Shown: positions 34,771 to 43,469 of the stretch, piece after piece
Numbering within the stretch: the first letter of the stretch is position 1
Layout: each line of letters opens with the position of its first letter
DNA from: Streptomyces aurantiacus JA 4570
GTDB lineage: Bacteria > Actinomycetota > Actinomycetes > Streptomycetales > Streptomycetaceae
DNA length: 64,000 nucleotides
Assembly: GCF_000414115.1 (NCBI RefSeq)
Contig: NZ_AOPZ01000412.1
Location: forward strand, 1 to 64,000
Direction of reading: 5' to 3'
Made by a program: the position numbers and the translations under genes
Notes under the pieces: model-generated
Told to the model about the DNA's origin: nothing
What the model saw: only the letters and a program-made list of their open reading frames with translations
Databases searched by the model: none

Positions 34771-35775
34771 TCAGTGCGCGGCGTCGGCGATGTGCTGCGT
34801 ACCGATCCGCTTGCGGAACACCCAGTAGGTCCACGACTGGTAGAGCAGCACGATCGGCGTGGCGACGCCCGCGCACCAGGTCATGATCTTCAGGGTGTAG
34901 GGCGTGGACGAGGCGTTGGTGACCGTGAGGCTCCACTCCTCGTTCAGCGAGGACGGCATGACGTTCGGGAAGAGCGACAGGAAGAGCATCGCGACGGCGG
35001 CGACGATGGTCAGACCCGAGAGCGCGAATGACCAGCCCTCGCGCCCGAGTTTGATCGCCACGATGGCCGCTGCCAGGGCCACCACCGCCACGAGCATCGC
35101 GACCAGGCTCTTGCCGTCACCGTTGTCGGCCTGGGTCCAGATCAGGAAACCGAGCGCGAGCACCGCCGTGATCAGCCCCAGGGCGAGCGCCAGCTTGCGC
35201 GCCCGCATCCGGATGTCGCCCACGGTCTTCAGCGCGGTGAACACCGTGCCGTGGAAGGTGAAGAGGGTGAGGGTGACCAGGCCGCCCAGGAGCGAGTACG
35301 GGTTGAGCAGGTCCCAGAAGTTGCCCACGTACTCCTTGTGCGCGTCGATCTTCACGCCGCGCACGATGTTGCCGAAGGCCACGCCCCACAGCAGCGCCGG
35401 GATCAGCGAGGTCCAGAAGATCGCGTGCTCCCAGTTGGTCTGCCAGCGCTCCTCGGGCCGCTTCGCCCGGTACTCGAAGGCGACACCGCGGATGATCAGG
35501 CAGAGCAGGATGATCAGCAGCGGCAGATAGAAGCCGGAGAACAGCGTCGCGTACCACTCGGGGAAGGCCGCGAAGGTCGCGCCGCCCGCGGTGAGCAGCC
35601 ACACCTCGTTGCCGTCCCACACGGGTCCGATGGTGTTGATCAGGACCCGCTTCTCGGTCCGGTCACGGGCGAGCAGCTTGGTGAGGACCCCGACCCCGAA
35701 GTCGAAGCCTTCGAGGAAGAAGTAGCCGGTCCACAGGACGGCGATGAGGACGAACCAGACGTCGTGAAGTTCCAT
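34771..35775 (-). CDS. cydB: Cytochrome bd ubiquinol/menaquinol oxidase subunit II
   Basis: 334 aa with eight or nine helices. Typical N-terminus FVLIAVLWTGYFFLEGFDFGVGVL and the conserved GPVWDGNEVWLLTAGGATFAAFPEWYATLFSGFYLPL. It carries no heme ligand of its own but packs against CydA. 15 bp downstream of cydA and followed by cydCD in the same operon, all behind the Rex operator. Expected to be expressed when oxygen is low and NADH/NAD+ is high. Confidence 0.97.
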   Translation of the reverse strand: MELHDVWFVLIAVLWTGYFFLEGFDFGVGVLTKLLARDRTEKRVLINTIGPVWDGNEVWLLTAGGATFAAFPEWYATLFSGFYLPLLIILLCLIIRGVAFEYRAKRPEERWQTNWEHAIFWTSLIPALLWGVAFGNIVRGVKIDAHKEYVGNFWDLLNPYSLLGGLVTLTLFTFHGTVFTALKTVGDIRMRARKLALALGLITAVLALGFLIWTQADNGDGKSLVAMLVAVVALAAAIVAIKLGREGWSFALSGLTIVAAVAMLFLSLFPNVMPSSLNEEWSLTVTNASSTPYTLKIMTWCAGVATPIVLLYQSWTYWVFRKRIGTQHIADAAH

Positions 35776-35790
35776 GTGCGTCTACCTCCT

Positions 35791-37335
35791 TCAGTACGAG
35801 AAGGCCATGGGCCGGTCGGCCTCGGCTTCGGGATCGGTGTCCGCGCTCGCCCCGCCGGGCGGCCCGCCGATCTTGGTGGGCGGGTTGAGGTCGGCCTCGG
35901 TCAGCTCCGGCGGACCCTTGCGGACGTACTTGAGCAGCAGCCGGACCTCGATGACGGCGAGGATCGCGTAGATGAGCGTGAAGACGATCAGTGAGGTGAG
36001 CACCTCGCCCTGCGAGACGCCGGGGGAGACCGCGTCCTCGGTCTTCAGGACGCCATAGACCACCCAGGGCTGGCGGCCCGTCTCGGTGAAGATCCAGCCC
36101 CAGGCGGTGCCGATGAGCGGGAAGATCAGCGTCCACTGGGACAGCCGCCACCACCAGGTCCCGAGCCTCGGGGCCAGCTCCCGGTTCTTGGTGAGCATCA
36201 GCTTCGGTACGTCGTCCTCGCCGGTGCGGTGCTCGGGGGCGAGCCAGAACTTGCGCCGGGTGAGCCAGAGTCCGGCGGTGCACAGGATCATGGAGACCCC
36301 GCCGAAGCCGATCATCCAGCGGTAGGACCAGTACGCGGTGGGGATGTTGGGCCGGTAGTCGCCGGGCCCGAACTTGTCCTGCGCTTCCTTGTTGAGGTCG
36401 TTGATGCCGGGGATCTCCGCGCTGAAGTTGTTCTTGGCGAGGAAGGAAAGCACCCCGGGGATCTCTATGGCGACCTCGTTGTGGCCCTTGGCGACGTCGC
36501 CGTACGCGAAGAGCGAGAACGGGGCGGGCTTCTCGGATTCCCACAGGGCCTCGGCGGCCGACATCTTCATCGGCTGCTGCTCGTACATGACCTTGCCGAG
36601 GGTGTCGGCGCTGATCACGGTGAGCAGGGTGCCGACGAACGCGGTGACCAGGCCGACCCGCAGCGACATCCGCATGGTGCGGGTGTGCTGCTTCTTGCGC
36701 AGGTGGAAGATCGCGATGCCGGTCATGAAGGCGCCGCCGACCAGGATCGACGCCGCGATGACATGGAAGAAGTTGACGAGCGTCGTCTCCTGGAAGAGCA
36801 CCTTGGCGAAGTCGGTGAGCTCGGCGCGCTTCACCCCGTCCCGCTCCGCGATCTTGTAGCCGACCGGGTGCTGCATGAAGGCGTTCGCCGCGATGATGAA
36901 GTACGCCGACAGGACGGTTCCGATGGAGACCATCCAGATCGTCGCGCAGTGCAGCTTCTTCGGGAGCTTGTCCCATCCGAAGATCCACAGGCCGATGAAG
37001 GTCGACTCGAAGAAGAAGGCGATCAGGGCCTCGAAGGCCAGCGGGGCGCCGAAGACGTCGCCGACGAAGCGCGAGTAGTCGGACCAGTTCATGCCGAACT
37101 GGAACTCCTGCACGATGCCGGTGACGACGCCCATCGCGATGTTGATCAGGAACAGCTTGCCCCAGAACTTGGTCGCTCTGAGGTAGTGCTCCTTGCCCGT
37201 CCGTACCCAGGCCGTCTCAAGGATCGCCGTGAGGGCGGCCAGGGAGATCGTCAGGGGGACGAAGAGGAAGTGGTAGACGGTGGTGATACCGAACTGCCAT
37301 CGCGCCAGTGTTTCCGGCGCCAGAGCCAGGTCCAC
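35791..37335 (-). CDS. cydA: Cytochrome bd oxidase subunit I
   Basis: 514 aa, nine helices. FGITTVYHFLFVPLTI contains the N-terminal heme His, LVNFFHVIAASILVGGAFM the second heme His, and the GWIFTETGRQPWVVYG segment is the conserved C-terminal motif near the quinol site. The Q loop looks short, as in actinobacterial/Geobacillus type enzymes. It oxidises menaquinol with O2 at low oxygen tension without pumping. First gene of cydA-cydB-cydCD. A perfect Rex operator lies 84-99 bp upstream of the start. Confidence 0.97.
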   Translation of the reverse strand: MDLALAPETLARWQFGITTVYHFLFVPLTISLAALTAILETAWVRTGKEHYLRATKFWGKLFLINIAMGVVTGIVQEFQFGMNWSDYSRFVGDVFGAPLAFEALIAFFFESTFIGLWIFGWDKLPKKLHCATIWMVSIGTVLSAYFIIAANAFMQHPVGYKIAERDGVKRAELTDFAKVLFQETTLVNFFHVIAASILVGGAFMTGIAIFHLRKKQHTRTMRMSLRVGLVTAFVGTLLTVISADTLGKVMYEQQPMKMSAAEALWESEKPAPFSLFAYGDVAKGHNEVAIEIPGVLSFLAKNNFSAEIPGINDLNKEAQDKFGPGDYRPNIPTAYWSYRWMIGFGGVSMILCTAGLWLTRRKFWLAPEHRTGEDDVPKLMLTKNRELAPRLGTWWWRLSQWTLIFPLIGTAWGWIFTETGRQPWVVYGVLKTEDAVSPGVSQGEVLTSLIVFTLIYAILAVIEVRLLLKYVRKGPPELTEADLNPPTKIGGPPGGASADTDPEAEADRPMAFSY

Positions 37336-37418
37336 GTCGACTTCTCCTTACGGCCGTGTTCATAGCGGGCAGTTTGCCCCTTATGTCACAGACATCCCTG
37401 GAGCAACTGGGACACGCT

Positions 37419-37434
37419 TGTGAACGCGTTCACA
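37419..37434. promoter_or_regulatory. Rex operator (ROP) upstream of cydA
   Basis: TGTGAACGCGTTCACA, a perfect 16-bp palindrome flanked by T on both sides (TTGTGAA...TTCACAT). It matches the Rex consensus TTGTGAANNNNTTCACAA. Rex represses the cyd operon of S. coelicolor when NADH is low. Placed between 84 and 99 bp ahead of the cydA start, over the likely promoter. Confidence 0.92.
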
Positions 37435-37668
37435 TTCACAAGCATTATGGCGCACGGACTGTCGAGGGTCGAAAGGGGGGTCCCCTTACCCCGGGGAACG
37501 GGGCATTTCGGGGGCGCGCGGGGGGCAGATCGCCGCCTGGACGTGGGGGCCGTCGCGCCCCTGCGCGGAGCGTGCGGGGCCACACCGGTCTCGCGAGGCG
37601 ACGAGTGCCGCCTCGCGAGTCCGTGCCATGTGCTCGACCGGGGTCGACGGGGATCCGGTCGACCTGGC

Positions 37669-37691
37669 CGGTCGGCCGACCCGGCCGACCG
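37669..37691. terminator. Hairpin after hisC
   Basis: CGGTCGGCCG, loop ACC, CGGCCGACCG: perfect 10-bp stem starting 6 bases beyond the hisC stop codon on the - strand. Further overlapping GGTCGACC/GGCCGACC repeats extend to 37650. Confidence 0.7.
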
Positions 37692-37697
37692 CGGAGG

Positions 37698-38786
37698 CTA
37701 GAGCTCCTTGCGGAAGCCCTCGGCCGTCTTGAGGAAGATGTCGTTGGCCTCGGTCTCGCCGATGGTGACGCGCACGCCCTCGCCGGGGTAGGGCCGCACG
37801 ATCACGCCGGCCTGCTCGCAGACGGTGGCGAAGTCGACCGTCCGGTCACCGAGACGCAGCCACACGAAGTTCGCCTGCGTCTCGGGCACGGTCCAGCCCT
37901 GCTCCCGCAGCGCGTCCTGCACCCGCGTGCGCTCGCCGAGCAACGCGCCGACCCGGCCGAGCAGTTCGTCCTCCGACCGTAGCGACTCCACCGCGGCGTC
38001 CTGCGCGAGCTGGTTCACGCCGAAGGGCACCACCGTCTTGCGCAGCGCCGCGGCCACCGGCTCGTGGGCGATGGCGAAGCCGACACGCAGGCCGGCCAGG
38101 CCGTACGCCTTGGAGAAGGTGCGCAGGACGCAGACGTTCGGCCGGTCCCGGTACAGATCCAGGCCGTTCGGCGTCTCGGGGTCGCGGACGAACTCCACGT
38201 ACGCCTCGTCGATCACGACCAGGATGTCCTTCGGCACCCGGTCCAGGAACCGCACCAGGTCGGCCTTCTTGACCACGGTGCCGGTCGGGTTGTTCGGGTT
38301 GCAGACGAAGATCAGGCGGGTGCGGTCGGTGATCGCGTCGGCCATCGCGTCGAGGTCGTGCACCTCCCCCGGCGTCAGCGGCACCATCACGGACTTTCCG
38401 CCGCCGACCGTGGTGACCACCGGGTACCCCTCGAAGGACCGCCAGGCGTAGAGCACTTCGTCGCCCGGCGTGACCGTCGCCATGACCAGCTGCTGCGAGA
38501 GGCCGACCGAACCCACGCCGACGGCGACGTGCGGGACGGGCACCCCGAAGCGGTCCGCGATCTCGTTCAGGAGGCGGTCGCAGCCGTAGTCCGGGTAGCG
38601 GTTGAAGGACCCGGCCGCCGCGACCGCGCGCTCCATCACACCGGGGAGCGGCGGGTAGGGGTTCTCGTTGGAGGACAGCTTGTACACGACAGGGCCGCCG
38701 CCCTCGCCGCTCTCGGCGTTCCTGCCCGGCTTGTAGGCGGGGATACCCTCCAGCTCGGCGCGCAGCCTCGGGCTCGTCTCGCTCAC
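37698..38786 (-). CDS. hisC: HisC-type histidinol-phosphate / aromatic aminotransferase
   Basis: 362 aa fold-type I PLP enzyme. SSNENPYPPLPGVMERA binds the substrate, IFVCNPNNPTGTVV and VIDEAYVEF are core motifs, and the PLP Lys is in TFSKAYGLAGLRVGFA. It converts histidinol phosphate to imidazole acetol phosphate, or in many actinobacteria transfers amino groups to phenylpyruvate (pat). It stands alone, outside a his operon, so it is probably the second hisC of the genome. The aromatic role is possible, pheA being in the same chromosomal segment. Confidence 0.93.
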   Translation of the reverse strand: MSETSPRLRAELEGIPAYKPGRNAESGEGGGPVVYKLSSNENPYPPLPGVMERAVAAAGSFNRYPDYGCDRLLNEIADRFGVPVPHVAVGVGSVGLSQQLVMATVTPGDEVLYAWRSFEGYPVVTTVGGGKSVMVPLTPGEVHDLDAMADAITDRTRLIFVCNPNNPTGTVVKKADLVRFLDRVPKDILVVIDEAYVEFVRDPETPNGLDLYRDRPNVCVLRTFSKAYGLAGLRVGFAIAHEPVAAALRKTVVPFGVNQLAQDAAVESLRSEDELLGRVGALLGERTRVQDALREQGWTVPETQANFVWLRLGDRTVDFATVCEQAGVIVRPYPGEGVRVTIGETEANDIFLKTAEGFRKEL

Positions 38787-39281
38787 CGCGGTCCTCCTAG
38801 TGATCTTCGTAAATCCCAGTGATCATCCGCACTTCAATGATTCTCACCTTATGAGGATTCGGCGCCGCTGCGAATGGGGTGACGGCTTCGGTCCTGGCGG
38901 GCGGCGGCGCAGGGCGAGCGGAAGCCGCGGCCCGCGCGGCCCCCTGCCACCGTACGCACCGCCGCCCGAGGACGTACACGGGCAGCCGTCACCCGGGGGG
39001 GCGGCAGCGCCCGGACCCGGGGGGAGCGCTCCCCGCCCCGGCACGCGCCGGTGGCTCGCTCCGTGGCGCGCGTCCCCCGTAGAGGTGAGTTGAGACCTCT
39101 TCGAGACCTCGGTCAATTGGCAGGCCCCCGCGCGACGACAAGGGAGCGATGCCTTACTTGGCGCCCAACTCTCTTTGTTTCCAAGGTCATTGACGGCCTT
39201 CCACCATGCAGAAACGTGCCTGTCAACGGGTGCATATGCGTCCGCACTACCCACCCCCATGAGCCCTACTATCGGCTCGCC
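38787..39281. other. hisC / LacI divergent spacer
   Basis: 495 bp. No convincing gene. An AT-richer patch near 38800-38870 with GTGATCTTCG...CAGTGATCATC should be the hisC promoter. Two direct GAGACCTC repeats (39092-39099, 39103-39110) and an AT-rich stretch 39150-39200 precede the LacI gene. Open frames here have Arg/Pro-rich shadow composition. Confidence 0.5.
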
Positions 39282-40403
39282 ATGACAGCAGCAGGGAAGC
39301 ACCAGGTGAGCCGAGCGGAGACCTCCCGCCGGGGCAACCGGCAGAGCCGAGCAGGCATCAGAGACGTCGCCGCCGCAGCCGGTGTCTCCATCACGACTGT
39401 CTCCGACGCGCTCAACGGCAAGGGGCGATTGCCCGATGCCACGCGACGCCATGTCCGCGAGGTCGCCGACCGCCTGGGTTATCGCCCATCGGCCGCGGCC
39501 CGAACCCTCCGTACCGGAAAGTCGGGCCTCATCGGCCTCACCGTGACGACGTACGGGGATGAACCTTTCACCTTCACGGAATTCGCGTACTTCGCGGAGA
39601 TGGCGAGAGCCGCCACCTCGGCCGCCCTCGCCCGGGGCTACGCCCTGGTCATCCTCCCCGCGACCTCGCGCCGCAGCCCGGTCGACGTGTGGTCCAACGT
39701 CGCCCTCGACGGCACAGTCGTCGTCGACCCGTCCGACCACGACCCGGTGGTCAGCGAGCTGGTGCGGCAGGGGCTCCCGGTCGTCTCGGACGGGCGGCCC
39801 GCCGGGTCGCTGCCGGTCACGGCCTGGGTGGACAACGACCACGAGGCCGCGGTCCTGGAGATCCTGGAGCATCTGGCGGCGGCCGGAGCCCGCCGCATCG
39901 GCCTGCTCACGGGCACCACCACGGACACGTACACCCATCTCTCCACGACCGCCTATCTGCGCTGGTGCGAGCGCGTGGGGCAGGATCCGGTGTACGAGTC
40001 CTACCCCGCGCACGACCCGTGCGCGGGCGCCGTCGCCGCCGACCGGCTGCTCGCCAGGCCCGACCGGCCGGACGCCGTCTACGGCCTGTTCGATCCGAAC
40101 GGCACCGACCTGCTCGCCGCGGCCCGCCGCTACGGCCTGCGCGTACCGGACGATCTGCTCCTGGTGTGCTGCAGCGAGTCGACCGTGTACGCCACCACCG
40201 AACCGCCGATCACCACGCTCTCGCTGAAGCCCCGGCGCATCGGCACCGCCGTCGTCCAGCTCCTCATCGACGCCATCGAGGGCCTCGACGCGGGCCGGCC
40301 CATCGAGCAGGTGATACCGACCGAACTGATCGTGCGCACCTCGTCCGAGCGACGTCCGCCACGTACGACGGTCAGCCCGCCCCGCTCGCCGGGTCACGGC
40401 TGA
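39282..40403 (+). CDS. LacI-family transcriptional regulator
   Basis: 373 aa. The LacI HTH is complete: IRDVAAAAGVSITTVSDALNGKGRLPDATRRHVREVADRLGYRPSAAAR (residues about 25-75). A periplasmic-binding-protein-like ligand domain follows (SGLIGLTVTTYGDEP, PDAVYGLFDPNGTDLLAAARR, TTLSLKPRRIGTAVVQLLID). No sugar transporter or hydrolase is adjacent, so the effector and regulon are unknown. The ATG at 39282 (MTAAGKHQVSRAET) is chosen since earlier codons are unlike protein and an upstream ATG at 39259 is out of frame and stops quickly. Confidence 0.92.
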   Translation: MTAAGKHQVSRAETSRRGNRQSRAGIRDVAAAAGVSITTVSDALNGKGRLPDATRRHVREVADRLGYRPSAAARTLRTGKSGLIGLTVTTYGDEPFTFTEFAYFAEMARAATSAALARGYALVILPATSRRSPVDVWSNVALDGTVVVDPSDHDPVVSELVRQGLPVVSDGRPAGSLPVTAWVDNDHEAAVLEILEHLAAAGARRIGLLTGTTTDTYTHLSTTAYLRWCERVGQDPVYESYPAHDPCAGAVAADRLLARPDRPDAVYGLFDPNGTDLLAAARRYGLRVPDDLLLVCCSESTVYATTEPPITTLSLKPRRIGTAVVQLLIDAIEGLDAGRPIEQVIPTELIVRTSSERRPPRTTVSPPRSPGHG

Positions 40404-40632
40404 CCTACCCACCGATCGGCCCGGGGCCCCCGACCTGCGGATAAACCTGGGGAAACCTCGGGCCAATTCGGGAGAAAACCGCAGTGAACTGGGGCTCCGC
40501 ACCGATTCACCACCCCTGGTGCACCACACAGCGACAGCCGCATTCCTATGATGGGCGGACGACACCGGGGGCCGCTGCGACCAGGCAGTCCGATCCCGGT
40601 GCAGATGCGGCGCAATGGTGGTGGAGGGGTCG

Positions 40633-42195
40633 ATGACTCAGGGGGCCGGTCAGGGACCCGAGGTGCGGACGGCGACGCTGCGCGACTTCCGCGTGCCCGC
40701 GTACGTCTATGAAGGCGTCCGTGAGACCGGCCGGGCCGCCGCGCAGGCTCAGGAGCAGGATGCTGCGCAGGCCCACGAGCAGGATGCCGCGCACGCTCAG
40801 GAGCAGGGCGCCGCGCAGGCCCAGGAGCAGGCCCCTGCCCAGGCTCACGTCCGGCGGCAGGACGCGGCCCCGGCGCCCGTGTCCGGGCAGAACCTGGGTG
40901 CGCCCCAGGCGTCCGGGCCCGCCCCTCAGGGGCCCGCCCAGGGCGCCCCGGTGGAGCACGCGGCTCGGCCCGAGCAGTCCCACCCCGCCGCGTCCGTGCG
41001 GCCGCTGCAGGCTTCCGTACAGCAGCAGCCCCCCGTAGCCCCGCAGCCCGCCGTACAGCAGCCGACTGCCGCACAGCAGCCGCTGGAGCAGCAAGCCCCC
41101 GTCCAGCCGCAGACCCCCGCACAACCGCAGCCCCCCGCGCAGCCGCAGGCCGTCGCACAGCCGCAGACCCCCGCGCAGTCGCAGCACCCCTCCGCCCCGG
41201 CCGCCCCCGGCCCCGTGGTGCGGAACGCCGCCGCCCACCCCGGGTCCGCCGGTGAGGCCCCGGAGGGATACACGCCCACCGAGCGGGACCTGCCGGTCAT
41301 CAACCGCGGCGACACCGTGCAGGTCGAGGTGCGCGAGATGCCCGAGCCGCCGCCCGCCCCGGACCCCGGCGGCATGGGCCCGCTGTACGTCGTCGGCGAC
41401 GTGCACGGCTACCTGGACGAACTCGTCGCCGCCCTCGCCGCCGAGGGGCTGATCGACGCGGACGGCAACTGGTCCGCGGGCAACACGCGGCTGTGGTTCC
41501 TCGGCGACTTCACCGACCGCGGGCCCGACGGCATCGGCGTCATCGACCTGGTGATGCGCCTGTCCGCCGAGGCCGCGGCCGCCGGCGGCTACTGCAAGGC
41601 CCTCATGGGCAACCACGAGCTGCTGCTCATCGGCGCCAAGAAGTTCGGCGACACCCCGGTCAACTCCGGCGCCGGCACCGCCACGTTCCAGGCCGCCTGG
41701 CTCCTCAACGGCGGTCAGAAGACCGACATGGAGCGCCTGGAGGACCACCACCTGCAGTGGATGGCCCGCCTCGACGCCATCGAGGAGGAGGACGGGCACC
41801 TGCTCGTGCACTCCGACACCACCGCCTACCTCGACTACGGCGACTCGATCGAAGAAGTCAACGACACCATCCGCGAGGCGCTCACGCGCAACGACGCCGA
41901 CGAATACTGGGACCTGTTCCGCAAGTTCACCAAGCGCTTCGCCTTCCGCGACGACTCCGGCCCCGCCGCCGTACGCGAACTCCTCGACGTCTACGGCGGC
42001 AGCCGCATCGTCCACGGCCACAGCCCCATCCCGTACCTCCTCGGCGAAGTCGGCTCCGAGTACGACGGCGACGAGGACGGCCGCCCGGTCATCGAAGGCC
42101 CGCACATCTACGCCGACGGCCTCGCCATCGCCATGGACGGCGGCGTGACCATGGCCGGAAAGCTGCTGGTCTGCCAACTCCCGCTGGACCGCTGA
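40633..42195 (+). CDS. PPP-type metallophosphatase with Gln/Ala/Pro repeat N-terminus
   Basis: 520 aa. Residues about 30-200 are low complexity: roughly 7-residue QAQEQDA-type units, then PQ/PA repeats (QPQTPAQPQPPAQPQ). The C-terminal 280 aa is a calcineurin-like phosphoesterase: GDVHGYLDELVAAL (metal His), FLGDFTDRGPDG, LMGNHELLL, LLVHSDT and RIVHGHSPIP. It resembles bacterial Ser/Thr phosphatases. ATG 40633 has GGAGGGG upstream; ATG 40615 is an alternative six codons earlier. The repeat tract may be a flexible or protein-binding arm. Substrate unknown. Confidence 0.9.
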   Translation: MTQGAGQGPEVRTATLRDFRVPAYVYEGVRETGRAAAQAQEQDAAQAHEQDAAHAQEQGAAQAQEQAPAQAHVRRQDAAPAPVSGQNLGAPQASGPAPQGPAQGAPVEHAARPEQSHPAASVRPLQASVQQQPPVAPQPAVQQPTAAQQPLEQQAPVQPQTPAQPQPPAQPQAVAQPQTPAQSQHPSAPAAPGPVVRNAAAHPGSAGEAPEGYTPTERDLPVINRGDTVQVEVREMPEPPPAPDPGGMGPLYVVGDVHGYLDELVAALAAEGLIDADGNWSAGNTRLWFLGDFTDRGPDGIGVIDLVMRLSAEAAAAGGYCKALMGNHELLLIGAKKFGDTPVNSGAGTATFQAAWLLNGGQKTDMERLEDHHLQWMARLDAIEEEDGHLLVHSDTTAYLDYGDSIEEVNDTIREALTRNDADEYWDLFRKFTKRFAFRDDSGPAAVRELLDVYGGSRIVHGHSPIPYLLGEVGSEYDGDEDGRPVIEGPHIYADGLAIAMDGGVTMAGKLLVCQLPLDR

Positions 42196-42407
42196 CACGT
42201 TCGGACGCTTCGGAACGTTCGCGGCGAACGTTCACGGGGCACGTGCCCCTATACAGGATCTCGCTGGCCAGGGGGCCAATTCTGGTTAACCCCTGTCACC
42301 GCGTGCCGTCACCGCTCTACCATCGGCTTATCCGTAGCAGGCTCCCCTCCGTTTCTGCCCGACGGCTCGTAGCCATGCGAGCCCCAAGCCCTACGGAGCA
42401 TCGGGGG

Positions 42408-43298
42408 ATGCACATGAACAGCGCTCCACATCTGCTCAATGAGGACCGCCCCCAATACGAGCGGGTCCTCGATGAGGCGCTGCGCACCGCACCGAACCAC
42501 CCGGAGCTGGCCGCGGTGGGCCAGCGACTCAACCCCGAGCAGCTGCGCACGATGGCTCTCAACGCCACCGCACTGATCACGGCCGCCGCCGCGGCCGAGT
42601 ATCACCACTATGTGAAGGTCCGTGAGGAAGGACGCGACCCCGGACCCTCATCGTCGTCCTCGTCGATCCGTGAAGGGAGCGGATCAAGCTCCAGCTCGAC
42701 CGAATCCGGAACCGGCGGCGTCAGCCTCGCCACCACCATGGGCGAGGTCACCGAAACCGCGGGCGCCGGACTGGTCGCCGTGATCGCGGTGCTCGCGCCC
42801 GTCCTCGCCGGGACGGCCGCCGCGATCTTCCTGCTCGTCGGCTACATCCTGAAGATGCTCGACCCCGAGCCCGCCTTCGCGGACACCCTGCTCACCGCCG
42901 GGTGGCTGTTCGGCGCGCTCACGGCGGGCGCCATCCTGGTCGCCGCGGTCGGCCTGCTCCTGACCGCCCTGCGCAACGGCTCCACCTCCCTCCAGGCAGG
43001 CTCGCACCATGAGCGGAGCGAGGAAGTGGACCGGGCCAGGGAAGCCTGGTGCCAGGCGCTCCTGGAGCGTGGCGTCCTGCCCTTCCTGCGCGAGGCACTC
43101 GCGGATCCGGACGCGACGAAGGCGCCCGCGACCCGCGCGTCATCGCCCGGACCGGCCGGGCGCATGCCCCAACTCGGCTATCACCGACCGGGCTTCAGCA
43201 GCCCGGACGGCGGCTCGACCACGGGTACGCGCCCGAGCTACAGCAGCCCGGACTTCTCCAGTCCGGACTACGGAGGGCCCGAGCACCCGCCGGAGTAG
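42408..43298 (+). CDS. Two-TM membrane protein with Ser/Pro-rich tail, hypothetical
   Basis: 296 aa with no named domain. N-terminal helical cytosolic part (LNEDRPQYERVLDEALRTAPNHPELAAVGQRLNPEQ), a Ser-rich spacer, then two long helices (LVAVIAVLAPVLAGTAAAIFLLVGYI and TAGWLFGALTAGAILVAAVGLLLTAL). A cytosolic helix (EVDRAREAWCQALLERGVLPFLREAL) and a tail of SSPDFSSPDYGGP-type repeats follow. ATG 42408 has GGAG nine bases upstream; ATG 42414 is an alternative. It follows the phosphatase by 212 bp. The tail could be a phosphorylation or binding region (inference). Confidence 0.8.
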   Translation: MHMNSAPHLLNEDRPQYERVLDEALRTAPNHPELAAVGQRLNPEQLRTMALNATALITAAAAAEYHHYVKVREEGRDPGPSSSSSSIREGSGSSSSSTESGTGGVSLATTMGEVTETAGAGLVAVIAVLAPVLAGTAAAIFLLVGYILKMLDPEPAFADTLLTAGWLFGALTAGAILVAAVGLLLTALRNGSTSLQAGSHHERSEEVDRAREAWCQALLERGVLPFLREALADPDATKAPATRASSPGPAGRMPQLGYHRPGFSSPDGGSTTGTRPSYSSPDFSSPDYGGPEHPPE

Positions 43299-43322
43299 TC
43301 CCACACCGAACGGGGGCTTTGG

Positions 43323-43350
43323 CGCGCCGCCAACGGCGGATGGCGGCGCG
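43323..43350. terminator. Hairpin terminator after the two-TM gene
   Basis: CGCGCCGCCA, 8-base loop, TGGCGGCGCG: perfect 10-bp stem, 24 bases after the stop of the gene ending at 43298. No U tract. Confidence 0.7.
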
Positions 43351-43393
43351 AAGGCCCGGCCTCGGGCTGTCCGGACTGGACGGGCTGTTCGGA

Positions 43394-43447
43394 CTGGTCG
43401 GGCTGGTCGGGCTGGTCGGGCTGGTCGGGCTGGTCGGGCTGGTCGGG
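43394..43447. repeat. Six perfect 9-bp tandem repeats (CTGGTCGGG)
   Basis: CTGGTCGGG is repeated six times without error, with degenerate copies on both sides (43376-43393 and 43448-43456). It lies in the spacer between converging genes, just after the VWA gene stop. An array this perfect is expected to vary in copy number between strains. Confidence 0.9.
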
Positions 43448-43469
43448 CTGGTTCGTGGTGCCGCCCGGC

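Larger units (their letters stand above)
37336..37697. other. cydA promoter region and hisC 3' region
   Basis: 362 bp without a gene. It holds the Rex operator (37419-37434), an AT-richer stretch around it that should be the cydA promoter, and a hairpin close to the hisC stop (37669-37691). I see nothing else. Confidence 0.6.

Noticed and set aside
31291..35031. 1246-codon + strand open frame opposite cydCD and cydB
   Set aside because: Shadow frame produced by GC bias; it crosses two real genes and has no recognisable motif.
36229..37365. 378-codon + strand frame opposite cydA
   Set aside because: Antisense shadow of a complete cydA.
40546..42198. 550-codon - strand frame opposite the metallophosphatase
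   Set aside because: Leu/Gly/Arg-rich antisense of the repeat tract (its 'LRGGLRL' repeats mirror the QAP codons).
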